A stretch of DNA of 5,600 nt, from assembly GCF_002585305.1 (NCBI RefSeq), contig NZ_NUNF01000101.1:525-6124 (forward strand), in the 5' to 3' direction. The notes beneath the pieces are model-generated. The model had not been told where the DNA came from and made no database searches. It saw nothing but the letters and a program-made list of their open reading frames with translations. Positions 1 to 5,585 of this stretch are shown here, in pieces (the stretch's first letter is position 1; each line of letters opens with the position of its first letter). The translations under genes and the position numbers were made by a program. The DNA comes from Bacillus sp. AFS037270. GTDB taxonomy: Bacteria > Bacillota > Bacilli > Bacillales_B > DSM-18226.

Positions 1-1209
1 GGGACACAATTTGGAAAGTTAATTACTGCCTATAAACTTTGGGGCGATGCTGAAAAGGTTAAACAAAATCCCATCAAAGAACTCCTTGCTCTGTATATTA
101 AGTTCCATGAAGAGGCAGAAAGTGACCCAACGTTAGAGGATGAAGGGCGAAGCTGGTTTAAAAAACTGGAAGATGGCAACGAGGAAGCCTTATTACTTTG
201 GCAATGGTTCCGTGATGAATCACTAAAAGAGTTCTCGCGCATTTATGAGCTGATGAACGTGGAATTTGATTCTTTTGCCGGTGAAGCTTTTTACAATGAT
301 AAAATGGATCGGATTGTTAACCTCCTCGAGGAAAAGCAGTTATTGGTAGAATCAGACCACGCTATGGTTGTGGACTTATCCGAGGAACAACTGCCTCCGT
401 GTCTTATTAAGAAATCAGATGGGGCAACGCTGTATGCCACCCGTGACTTGGCAGCGGCGCTATATCGTAAAGAAAACTACGATTTTGTTCAGTCATTATA
501 TGTAGTGGGCCATGAACAAAGTCTGCATTTTAAGCAACTAATAGCTGTTCTGGGAAAAATGGGCTATGAATGGGCAGAGAATATGGTTCATGTACCATTT
601 GGAATGATGTTAAAAGACGGCAAAAAGATGTCCACGCGTAAAGGTAAGGTTGTGTTATTAGAGGAAGTACTAAATGAGTCGATTGCGATGGCAAGACACA
701 ATATCGAAGAAAAGAATCCTAATTTGAAAAATAAGGATCTAGTAGCTAAACAGGTAGGCGTAGGGGCGGTTATTTTCCATGATTTAAAAAATAACCGCAT
801 GAACGATATAGAGTTCTCTCTTGAGGAAATGCTTCGATTTGAGGGAGAGACAGGGCCATATGTTCAATACACGTTTGCCCGTGCCTGTTCCATTTTAAGA
901 AAAGCAAACTATCAAGCAGTAGCTCTTCCGGAAAACGAGTCAACAACTTGGGAAAAGGAATGGAAAGTGGCAAGTCTCTTGATGGAATTTGAATCTGCCA
1001 TTAAAAGAGCTTGTGAAAATCATGACCCGTCGCTTATCGCGAAGTATATTATCGACTTAGCTCAAGGCTTTAACAAGTACTATGCAGAAGTAAAAATCTT
1101 AGAGGAAAATGAAAGTTTAGAAGCCCGCTTAGCCCTAGTCTTTTCGGTTACGGTTGTTCTTAAAGAGGGCTTGCGCCTGTTAGGTATTGAAGCACCCGAA
1201 GAAATGTAA
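1..1209 (+). CDS. argS: Arginyl-tRNA synthetase, KMSTRKG type, 5'-truncated by window edge
   Basis: Cytosolic class I aminoacyl-tRNA synthetase that charges tRNA-Arg with arginine using ATP. The frame is open from base 1 to the TAA at 1207-1209, giving 402 visible codons. The family is usually about 555-565 residues, so roughly the first 155, including the tRNA-contacting N-terminal domain and the HIGH motif, lie outside the window. The first visible residues, GTQFGKLI, are a conserved catalytic-domain block just after HIGH. Other landmarks by visible residue: ATLYATRDLAAA around 143-154, VVGHEQSLHFKQL around 168-180, and the KMSKS-equivalent KMSTRKG at 209-215. The block EGETGPYVQYTFARA at 281-295 begins the helical DALR anticodon-binding domain, which runs to the C-terminus. 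B. subtilis ArgRS, as I recall it, carries a KMSKRTG-like motif, so this is the other bacterial ArgRS lineage. An ATG at 253 is internal, because homology continues upstream of it. No clear terminator follows the gene. Confidence 0.95.
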   Translation, partial: GTQFGKLITAYKLWGDAEKVKQNPIKELLALYIKFHEEAESDPTLEDEGRSWFKKLEDGNEEALLLWQWFRDESLKEFSRIYELMNVEFDSFAGEAFYNDKMDRIVNLLEEKQLLVESDHAMVVDLSEEQLPPCLIKKSDGATLYATRDLAAALYRKENYDFVQSLYVVGHEQSLHFKQLIAVLGKMGYEWAENMVHVPFGMMLKDGKKMSTRKGKVVLLEEVLNESIAMARHNIEEKNPNLKNKDLVAKQVGVGAVIFHDLKNNRMNDIEFSLEEMLRFEGETGPYVQYTFARACSILRKANYQAVALPENESTTWEKEWKVASLLMEFESAIKRACENHDPSLIAKYIIDLAQGFNKYYAEVKILEENESLEARLALVFSVTVVLKEGLRLLGIEAPEEM

Positions 1210-1216
1210 GTACGTT

Positions 1217-1247
1217 TTGTTTAATAATAATCCATTAATGGTATAAA
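1217..1247 (+). promoter_or_regulatory. Candidate sigma-A promoter with extended -10, upstream of the DinB-like gene
   Basis: TATAAA at 1242-1247 is preceded by TG at 1239-1240, giving a good extended -10 element (TGG-TATAAA). The -35 region is weak: TTGTTT at 1217-1222 with a 19-bp spacer, or TTTAAT at 1220-1225 with a 16-bp spacer. A start near 1254 would sit about 10 nt ahead of the ribosome binding site at 1264. The perfect palindrome CCATTAATGG (1232-1241) overlaps the element. Readthrough from argS is also possible, since no terminator is visible between the genes. Confidence 0.45.
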
Positions 1248-1263
1248 ATAGAAGCTGGGATTG

Positions 1264-1273
1264 AAAGAGGAGG
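1264..1273 (+). promoter_or_regulatory. Ribosome binding site fixing the DinB-like gene start
   Basis: AAAGAGGAGG is a strong Shine-Dalgarno site ending 8 nt before the ATG at 1282. It selects that ATG over the in-frame TTG at 1261, which would place the ribosome binding site inside the coding sequence. Confidence 0.85.
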
Positions 1274-1281
1274 CCATTAAA

Positions 1282-1749
1282 ATGAGTGAACTTTTATTTA
1301 AAAGCTTTGAGCTGACAAGAAGTTTCTTAGTGAGAAATGTCGAAGGGATCGATGAGGCAAACGTAGATGTGCAGCCAGAAGGTTTTAACAATACCATTCA
1401 TTGGCATGTAGGGCATGTTCTAACCGTTGCAGAACAATTTATGTTTGGTTTTCCAAAAAAATCAACCAACCTTCCAGCTAATTATATGGAGTTATTTGCA
1501 ACTGGAACAAAACCGGCTGACTGGCAAGGAGAGGTTCCATCCATAAAAGAATTAACAGAGCAGTTAAAGGAGCAAATCAAAAGGATCAAAGAAATACCTG
1601 GAGAAAGCTTTAATGAGCGGTTGAAAACTCCATTTCTTGGTCAAGAAACCTTTGGTGAGCTTGCCAATTTTGCCATCTTTCATGAGGCAAACCATCTAGG
1701 TCAAATTCAAGCAATGAAACGAGTAATTGAGACAGTGAAAACCAAATAA
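1282..1749 (+). CDS. DinB/YfiT-superfamily putative metal-dependent protein
   Basis: This 155-residue soluble protein fits the DinB_2-like four-helix-bundle superfamily, common in multiple copies in Bacillus. No signal peptide or membrane segment is seen. The family hallmark is a three-histidine metal site, visible here as the cluster HWHVGH at residues 40-45 (likely ligand H45 or H42) and an HxxxH pair, H134 and H138, within FHEANHLGQIQ. Length and motif spacing are typical of the family. Superfamily members include thiol transferases (bacillithiol- or mycothiol-dependent) and many uncharacterised damage- or stress-linked proteins, so the reaction cannot be assigned from sequence. The start is the ATG at 1282, set by AAAGAGGAGG 8 nt upstream. 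The gene follows argS by 72 bp and precedes an MFS exporter gene by 74 bp. A role in detoxification alongside that exporter is possible but only inferred from proximity. Automated pipelines may label such proteins simply DinB family. Confidence 0.85.
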   Translation: MSELLFKSFELTRSFLVRNVEGIDEANVDVQPEGFNNTIHWHVGHVLTVAEQFMFGFPKKSTNLPANYMELFATGTKPADWQGEVPSIKELTEQLKEQIKRIKEIPGESFNERLKTPFLGQETFGELANFAIFHEANHLGQIQAMKRVIETVKTK

Positions 1750-1758
1750 TACTTAATG

Positions 1759-1792
1759 AAAAGTCGTTTTTACAGCCGTAGAAACGGCTTTT
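1759..1792 (+). terminator. Intrinsic terminator or attenuator after the DinB-like gene
   Basis: Two overlapping hairpins can form. The outer one pairs AAAAGTCGTTT (1759-1769) with AAACGGCTTTT (1782-1792) through 11 bp including one G-U. The inner, GC-rich one pairs AGCCGT (1774-1779) with ACGGCT (1784-1789) around the tetraloop AGAA and is followed by TTT. Both share the 3' arm and end in a short U run. The run is short, so termination may be partial. Confidence 0.7.
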
Positions 1793-1823
1793 CACCATAA
1801 TTGAGAAGGAGATTGTTTTTTGT

Positions 1824-3002
1824 ATGGAAGAACAGCTTCAAAAGGAAAAGATTTGGACAAAAGACTTTGTGCTTATTTGTTTGGCTAATTTCTTTATCTT
1901 CCTAGGATTCCAAATGACGCTTCCGACGATTCCGTTGTTTGTGGAAGATTTAGGCGGAAATGACCAACTAATTGGCTTTGTTGTCGGCATTTTTACGTTT
2001 TCTGCGTTACTGCTTCGTCCTTATGCAGGTACCGCTCTTGAAACAAAAGGACGGAGGTTTGTCTATATAATTGGTTTAACCATCTTTGTGCTTTCAGTCG
2101 GTTCCTTTGGTTTCTTAACCAGTATTGTGTTGTTATTTATGATGAGGGTTGTTCAAGGTGGTGGCTGGGGCTTTTCCACGACCGCGTCAGGTACGATTGC
2201 CTCAGATTTAATCCCTGTCTCAAGACGTGGTGAGGGTATGGGCTTTTACGGACTTTCAGGTAATTTGGCGCTGGCGATTGGCCCCTCACTGGGACTCACT
2301 TTAACTGGTATAATCAACTTTAAACCTTTTTTTCTTATATGTGCAGGATTGGGACTGATCGCATTGATTTTATCATCCCGAATTTCCTATAAAAAAATCG
2401 ATCCAAAACCAGGCATGGAAAAAACAAAGAGTAAGCTTTATGAAAAAGGGGCCTTGAAGCCATCTATTCTGATGTTTTTTATTACGGTCACCTTTGGCGG
2501 AATTGCTGCCTTTCTACCTTTATACACAGCCGAAAAGCATATTTCAGGAATTCAATTATACTTCCTATTTTACGCACTGGCGTTAATGATTACGCGAAGC
2601 TTTGCGGGAAAGTTATATGACCGAAAAGGACTTGTTGTTGTCTTTATTCCGGGAACATTCCTAATTTTAATAGCTATGATTTTGTTAGCATGGCTGCCTA
2701 ATAGCTTAATCTTATATACAGCCGCGACGTTTTATGGATTAGGATTTGGTATGGTTCAGCCGGCCCTTCAATCCTGGTCGATTGAAAAGGTGCCAGTAAA
2801 TCGAAGGGGAATGGCAACGGCAACCTTTTATTCTTTCTTCGACTTGGGAATCGGCTTAGGGGCAATGGGCTTTGGCCAAATAAGCCATCTGCTTGGCTAC
2901 AGCAGTATCTATTGGACGTCGGCTGTCTCGATTGCTATTTCGATGCTGCTCTATTTGTATTTCTTATATCGGGACCGCTTAAGTGTCTCACAAAAAGGGT
3001 AG
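1824..3002 (+). CDS. MFS transporter, drug-efflux-like, 12 TM
   Basis: A 392-residue major facilitator superfamily protein with twelve hydrophobic segments (approximately 14-34, 47-67, 79-99, 102-123, 139-161, 164-185, 214-234, 244-262, 269-291, 294-316, 331-354, 361-383) split into two halves by a charged cytoplasmic loop at about 186-213. The MFS loop 2-3 signature appears as RPYAGTALETKGRR (residues 65-78), and its second-half counterpart as RSFAGKLYDRKG (258-269). Segment 5 carries an antiporter-type motif C, GLSGNLALAIGPSLG (143-157). This pattern fits proton-coupled small-molecule efflux resembling the YwoG/YttB-type transporters of Bacillus; the substrate is unknown. The ATG at 1824 is preceded by AGAAGGAG (1804-1811) with a somewhat long 12-nt spacer, and no better in-frame start is seen. 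Little room for a separate promoter exists between the upstream hairpin and this site, so expression may depend partly on readthrough. The TAG stop lies within the downstream terminator stem. Confidence 0.9.
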   Translation: MEEQLQKEKIWTKDFVLICLANFFIFLGFQMTLPTIPLFVEDLGGNDQLIGFVVGIFTFSALLLRPYAGTALETKGRRFVYIIGLTIFVLSVGSFGFLTSIVLLFMMRVVQGGGWGFSTTASGTIASDLIPVSRRGEGMGFYGLSGNLALAIGPSLGLTLTGIINFKPFFLICAGLGLIALILSSRISYKKIDPKPGMEKTKSKLYEKGALKPSILMFFITVTFGGIAAFLPLYTAEKHISGIQLYFLFYALALMITRSFAGKLYDRKGLVVVFIPGTFLILIAMILLAWLPNSLILYTAATFYGLGFGMVQPALQSWSIEKVPVNRRGMATATFYSFFDLGIGLGAMGFGQISHLLGYSSIYWTSAVSIAISMLLYLYFLYRDRLSVSQKG

Positions 3003-3040
3003 AAAAAGGTATGGAGTATTCCTACCTTTTTCTACCCTTT
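2994..3040 (+). terminator. Strong rho-independent terminator overlapping the MFS stop codon
   Basis: AAAGGGTAGAAAAAGGTA (2994-3011) and TACCTTTTTCTACCCTTT (3023-3040) are perfect 18-bp inverted repeats around an 11-nt loop region in which GGA and TCC can add three further pairs. The core reads as an ordinary terminator: GGTA-t-GGA, loop GTAT, TCC-TACC, then TTTTT at 3027-3031. The matching A-run on the 5' side suggests it could also stop transcription from the other strand. The MFS TAG (3000-3002) lies inside the 5' arm. Confidence 0.9.
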
Positions 3041-3170
3041 CTGATAAAATTGGATGATTCCATTGGAAAACGGGGAAAGTAAAGGTAGATATCCATTTTC
3101 TTATGATAGGCGCTTACATATAAAGCGTTCATTAATTTGTTAAATATGGTGCGTTTTTTAAAAGAAGTAC

Positions 3171-3200
3171 TTCATATTGATAACACTGTTATGTTAAAAT
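3171..3200 (+). promoter_or_regulatory. Candidate kimA promoter with palindromic operator candidates
   Basis: TAAAAT at 3195-3200 preceded by TG at 3192-3193 forms an extended -10 (TGT-TAAAAT). TTCATA at 3171-3176 serves as a weak -35 with an 18-bp spacer. Initiation near 3207 would give a leader of about 35 nt. A perfect palindrome, ATAACA-C-TGTTAT (3180-3192), fills the spacer, and a second, GAAGTACTTC (3164-3173), overlaps the -35. Either could be an operator. The rest of the spacer (3041-3160) shows only a small hairpin, CGCTT/AAGCG (3111-3127), and no ORF or recognised RNA. Confidence 0.45.
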
Positions 3201-3241
3201 CAATCGGTAATTCTACTTTAAAAAGTGGTGGGTGAGATCAC

Positions 3242-5068
3242 GTGCTTTCTTCTTTTAAGCGATTTTTAATCGGTCGACCGTTGAAATCGACCGAATTGGG
3301 CGAACAAAAGTTAAATATTTTAAAGGCGTTAGCCATTCTTTCTTCCGATGCCTTGTCATCAGTAGCTTACGGGACAGAACAAATCCTGATTGTCTTGGCA
3401 ACCATTAGCGTTGTTGCCTTTTGGTATTCCATACCAATTGCTGTTGGGGTATTATTCCTCTTAGCGGCACTCATTTTATCTTATCGGCAGATTATTTATT
3501 CGTACCCTCATGGCGGTGGGGCTTATGTCGTATCGAAGGAAAACATAGGAGAAAAAGCAGGCCTAATTGCTGGAGGCTCCTTACTAGTTGATTACATATT
3601 GACGGTGGCGGTAAGTGTTACGGCCGGTACAGATGCGATTACATCCGCTTTTCCGGCCTTACATGCACACTCTGTTTTTATTGCTGTTGTATTAGTTATT
3701 TTTATTACCATCTTAAATCTGCGTGGAATAACAGAGTCAGCCTCTATATTGGCCTATCCGGTTTATTTGTTTGTCATTGCACTTTTTATATTGATTGGTG
3801 TAGGACTTTTTAAAATTGTAACGGGGGATATTTCTCCTTCCGCACAGCATGCATCAATTGGAGCACCAGTTCAGGGAATTACCTTGTTCTTGCTGCTTCG
3901 CGCTTTTGCATCAGGATGTTCGGCCTTAACAGGGGTAGAAGCGATATCTAATGCCATCCCGACCTTTAAAGATCCGGCACCTAAAAATGCGGCGAGGACA
4001 TTAATATTAATGGGTTCCCTTTTGGCCTTATTATTTTCCGGTATCACCTTTTTGGCCTATTATTACGGAATTGCACCAAAAGCGGAGGAAACAGTTGTTT
4101 CACAAATTGCTAAAGAAACCTTTGGACGAAATTATCTTTACTTCTTTGTTCAAGGAACAACAGCACTGATTTTGGTTTTAGCCGCTAATACCGGTTACTC
4201 AGCCTTTCCACTGTTAGCATTTGCGCTTGCAAAAGATAAGTACATGCCAAGAATGTTTACGATTCGAGGAGACCGTCTAGGTTATTCCAATGGGATTGTC
4301 TCACTTGGAGTGGCTTCCATCATTCTGATCATAGCTTCAAAGGGCCAGACAGAGCACTTAATCCCGCTGTATGCTGTAGGGGTGTTTATTCCATTTACGC
4401 TATCACAAACAGGGATGATTATTAAATGGCTTCGTGAAAAACCTACTGGCTGGGTGGCAAAGTTAACGGCTAATTTAGTTGGTGCTCTCATTACTTTAAC
4501 GGTTTTAATTATTTTCTTTATTACAAAGTTGGGCCAGGTATGGTTTGTCTTTTTATTCCTGCCGCTCATTGTTCTCATGTTTAAAAGAATTAATTCGCAT
4601 TATGAGGCAGTCGGAGAACAGTTGCGAATTCATCCAGATGATGAAGCGATGCCGGTTCAAGGAAATGTTATTATTGTTCCGGTGGCAGGTATAACCAAGG
4701 TAGTTGAAAACTCTATCAACTATGCTAAGTCCTTAACAGATCAAATCTTTGCTGTTTATATTTCCTTTGATCGGGAAGATGAAAAGCGATTCGAGGAAAA
4801 GTGGGAGAAATGGCAGCCAGATGTTAGGCTTGTAACATTGCACTCGCACTACCGCAGCATTTTACACCCATTATCAAAGTTCATTGATACGGTTGAGCAC
4901 AAGGCGAGTGAAAACGATTATCGAGTTACGGTATTGATTCCGCAATTTATTACAAAGAAGAGCTGGCACAATATATTACACAATCAATCAAGTTTATTAA
5001 TTCGTGCCTACCTGATTTTTAAGAAGAAGGTTATTGTAGCGACACTTCCATATCATTTTAAAAAATAG
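3242..5068 (+). CDS. kimA: KimA high-affinity potassium importer (APC superfamily)
   Basis: A 608-residue inner-membrane transporter matching B. subtilis KimA (formerly YdaO, about 607 residues) in length and nearly throughout, from the N-terminal FKRFLIGRPLKS to the C-terminal ATLPYHFKK. KimA imports K+, probably by proton symport, when external potassium is low, and c-di-AMP inhibits the B. subtilis protein. Twelve hydrophobic segments lie between about residues 29 and 448. A cytosolic universal-stress-like domain follows (about 455-608). Residues tied to ion binding in the family appear at equivalent positions: D36, Y43, D117, Y118, T230, E233 and Y377. The GTG at 3242 is the only reasonable start, because an in-frame TGA lies at 3233-3235. 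GGGTGAG (3230-3236) is a modest Shine-Dalgarno site. The B. subtilis gene lies behind a c-di-AMP riboswitch, but none is recognisable here. No terminator is seen between its TAG and the ykkC riboswitch 38 nt downstream. Confidence 0.95.
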   Translation: MLSSFKRFLIGRPLKSTELGEQKLNILKALAILSSDALSSVAYGTEQILIVLATISVVAFWYSIPIAVGVLFLLAALILSYRQIIYSYPHGGGAYVVSKENIGEKAGLIAGGSLLVDYILTVAVSVTAGTDAITSAFPALHAHSVFIAVVLVIFITILNLRGITESASILAYPVYLFVIALFILIGVGLFKIVTGDISPSAQHASIGAPVQGITLFLLLRAFASGCSALTGVEAISNAIPTFKDPAPKNAARTLILMGSLLALLFSGITFLAYYYGIAPKAEETVVSQIAKETFGRNYLYFFVQGTTALILVLAANTGYSAFPLLAFALAKDKYMPRMFTIRGDRLGYSNGIVSLGVASIILIIASKGQTEHLIPLYAVGVFIPFTLSQTGMIIKWLREKPTGWVAKLTANLVGALITLTVLIIFFITKLGQVWFVFLFLPLIVLMFKRINSHYEAVGEQLRIHPDDEAMPVQGNVIIVPVAGITKVVENSINYAKSLTDQIFAVYISFDREDEKRFEEKWEKWQPDVRLVTLHSHYRSILHPLSKFIDTVEHKASENDYRVTVLIPQFITKKSWHNILHNQSSLLIRAYLIFKKKVIVATLPYHFKK

Positions 5069-5106
5069 GAATGTCCGCTTTACTAAAAAATATTATATAT
5101 AAAAGG

Positions 5107-5207
5107 TTTTCTAGGGTTCCGTGGCAAAAATGCCAGGCAGGTCCGAGAGAAAACGTACAGAAGAAGCTGCTTCTGTATACACGGAAGGAGAAAAGCCTGG
5201 GAGAAAA
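5107..5207 (+). ncRNA. Guanidine-I riboswitch aptamer (ykkC-yxkD leader, subtype 1)
   Basis: A cis-acting RNA that senses guanidinium. The conserved ykkC blocks occur in order: TCTAGGGTTCCG (5110-5121), GGTCCGAGAG (5140-5149), ACACGG (5179-5184) and AGGAGAAAAGCCTGGGAGA (5186-5204). Helices: P1 pairs TTTTCT (5107-5112) with AGAAAA (5202-5207); TGGCA/TGCCA (5122-5135) forms a small hairpin with an AAAA loop; ACAGAAG/CTTCTGT (5157-5176) forms the variable hairpin; AGG/CCT (5186-5188 with 5196-5198) replaces the common GGG/CCC, a compensatory change. TTCCGTG (5117-5123) is also complementary to CACGGAA (5180-5186). The GGTCCGAGAG and GGGAGA blocks fit subtype 1 (guanidine) rather than the ppGpp or PRPP subtypes, judged from memory of the consensus. 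Its P1 3' strand is shared with the downstream terminator, so ligand binding should switch expression on. A -10-like TATTAT lies at 5091-5096 without a good -35, so transcription may come partly or wholly from kimA. Confidence 0.92.
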
Positions 5208-5238
5208 GCGTCGTGACGCGTTTTCTTCCAGGCTTTTT
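5191..5238 (+). terminator. Riboswitch-controlled intrinsic terminator
   Basis: A long stem of 21 pairs with one bulged G (5220) and one G-U pair. AAAAGCCTGG (5191-5200) pairs with CCAGGCTTTT (5228-5237), continued by GAGAAAA (5201-5207) with TTTTCTT (5221-5227) and GCGT with ACGC around loop CGTG, closing in a run of five T. The 5' arm contains the aptamer core GCCTGGGAGA and the P1 3' strand, so the aptamer and terminator exclude each other. This is the classic layout of a ligand-ON transcriptional switch. Confidence 0.93.
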
Positions 5239-5250
5239 ACTATGGAGATG

Positions 5251-5257
5251 AAGGGGG
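5251..5257 (+). promoter_or_regulatory. Ribosome binding site fixing a TTG start
   Basis: AAGGGGG lies 7 nt before the TTG at 5265. The next in-frame start, ATG 5292, has no site at usable distance and would delete the first nine residues, so the TTG is preferred. Confidence 0.7.
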
Positions 5258-5264
5258 TTTTTAC

Positions 5265-5585
5265 TTGGATTTATTACTTGAAAATAAATGGATGATACTT
5301 GTCAGTCTTGAAGTACTAGCTTGGGCGTCTACTTTTTTTCTTTTGTATGCACGTTATGGACTGAAATCAGGCTTTTGGTTTAAAGTGGCAACCGTTTTAT
5401 TCGCTCTAACAGGAGTCATCCCGCAAGTCCTAATGGGTATTATAAATTTTATTTCAACGAAAAGAATCGATATGTTTACGCTTATAATTGTTCTGCTTCT
5501 TGTATATGGTTTTACGATTGGAAAACAACATGTCAAAAAACTTGATGCCTGGGCCCAAGCGAAATTCTCTAAGCAGTCGACATAA
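5265..5585 (+). CDS. Small three-helix membrane protein under guanidine riboswitch, family not recognised
   Basis: A 106-residue integral membrane protein that I cannot assign to a family. Three hydrophobic segments are visible at about residues 9-30, 36-62 (with an internal proline in GVIPQVLMG) and 70-87. They are joined by short basic loops (ARYGLKS, STKRID) and followed by a basic tail, GKQHVKKLDAWAQAKF. The charge pattern suggests a cytosolic C-terminus. The length is like an SMR transporter (about 105 residues), but the usual SMR features, four helices with the conserved early membrane glutamate context, are not evident; E16 in the first segment is the only acidic residue well inside a helix. 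Its position right after a guanidine-I riboswitch and terminator argues for a role in guanidinium export, tolerance or a partner of such a system; this is inference from context. The start is TTG, with AAGGGGG 7 nt upstream. The TAA at 5583-5585 is 15 bases from the window end. Confidence 0.85.
   Translation: MDLLLENKWMILVSLEVLAWASTFFLLYARYGLKSGFWFKVATVLFALTGVIPQVLMGIINFISTKRIDMFTLIIVLLLVYGFTIGKQHVKKLDAWAQAKFSKQST

Noticed and set aside
588..973. Minus-strand ORFs inside argS
   Set aside because: They are short, overlap each other and the conserved ArgRS catalytic region, and have no supporting signals.
1261..1281. TTG start extending the DinB-like protein by seven residues
   Set aside because: The strong AAAGAGGAGG site would fall inside the coding sequence, and it is well placed for the ATG at 1282.
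3104..3118. cre-like (CcpA) site TGATAGGCGCTTACA
   Set aside because: The right half fits the consensus, but the left half needs a one-base insertion or has three mismatches when aligned on CG.
3211..3241. Small hairpins (ACTT/AAGT, GTGA/TCAC) near the kimA ribosome binding site
   Set aside because: Stems of four or five pairs with tight loops are too weak to call as regulators without conservation.
4019..4068. Near-direct repeat of TTTTTGGCCT-ATTATT in kimA
   Set aside because: Both copies encode ordinary hydrophobic helix residues of a conserved protein; explained by coding composition.
4282..4578. 98-codon minus-strand ORF inside kimA
   Set aside because: It lies fully within a well-supported conserved gene, with no ribosome binding site or family signature; an antisense shadow.
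5071..5295. 74-codon + strand ORF starting two bases after kimA
   Set aside because: It runs straight through the riboswitch and its terminator, has no spaced ribosome binding site (AGGA abuts the ATG), has a composition dictated by the RNA stems, and overlaps the start of the membrane protein gene.
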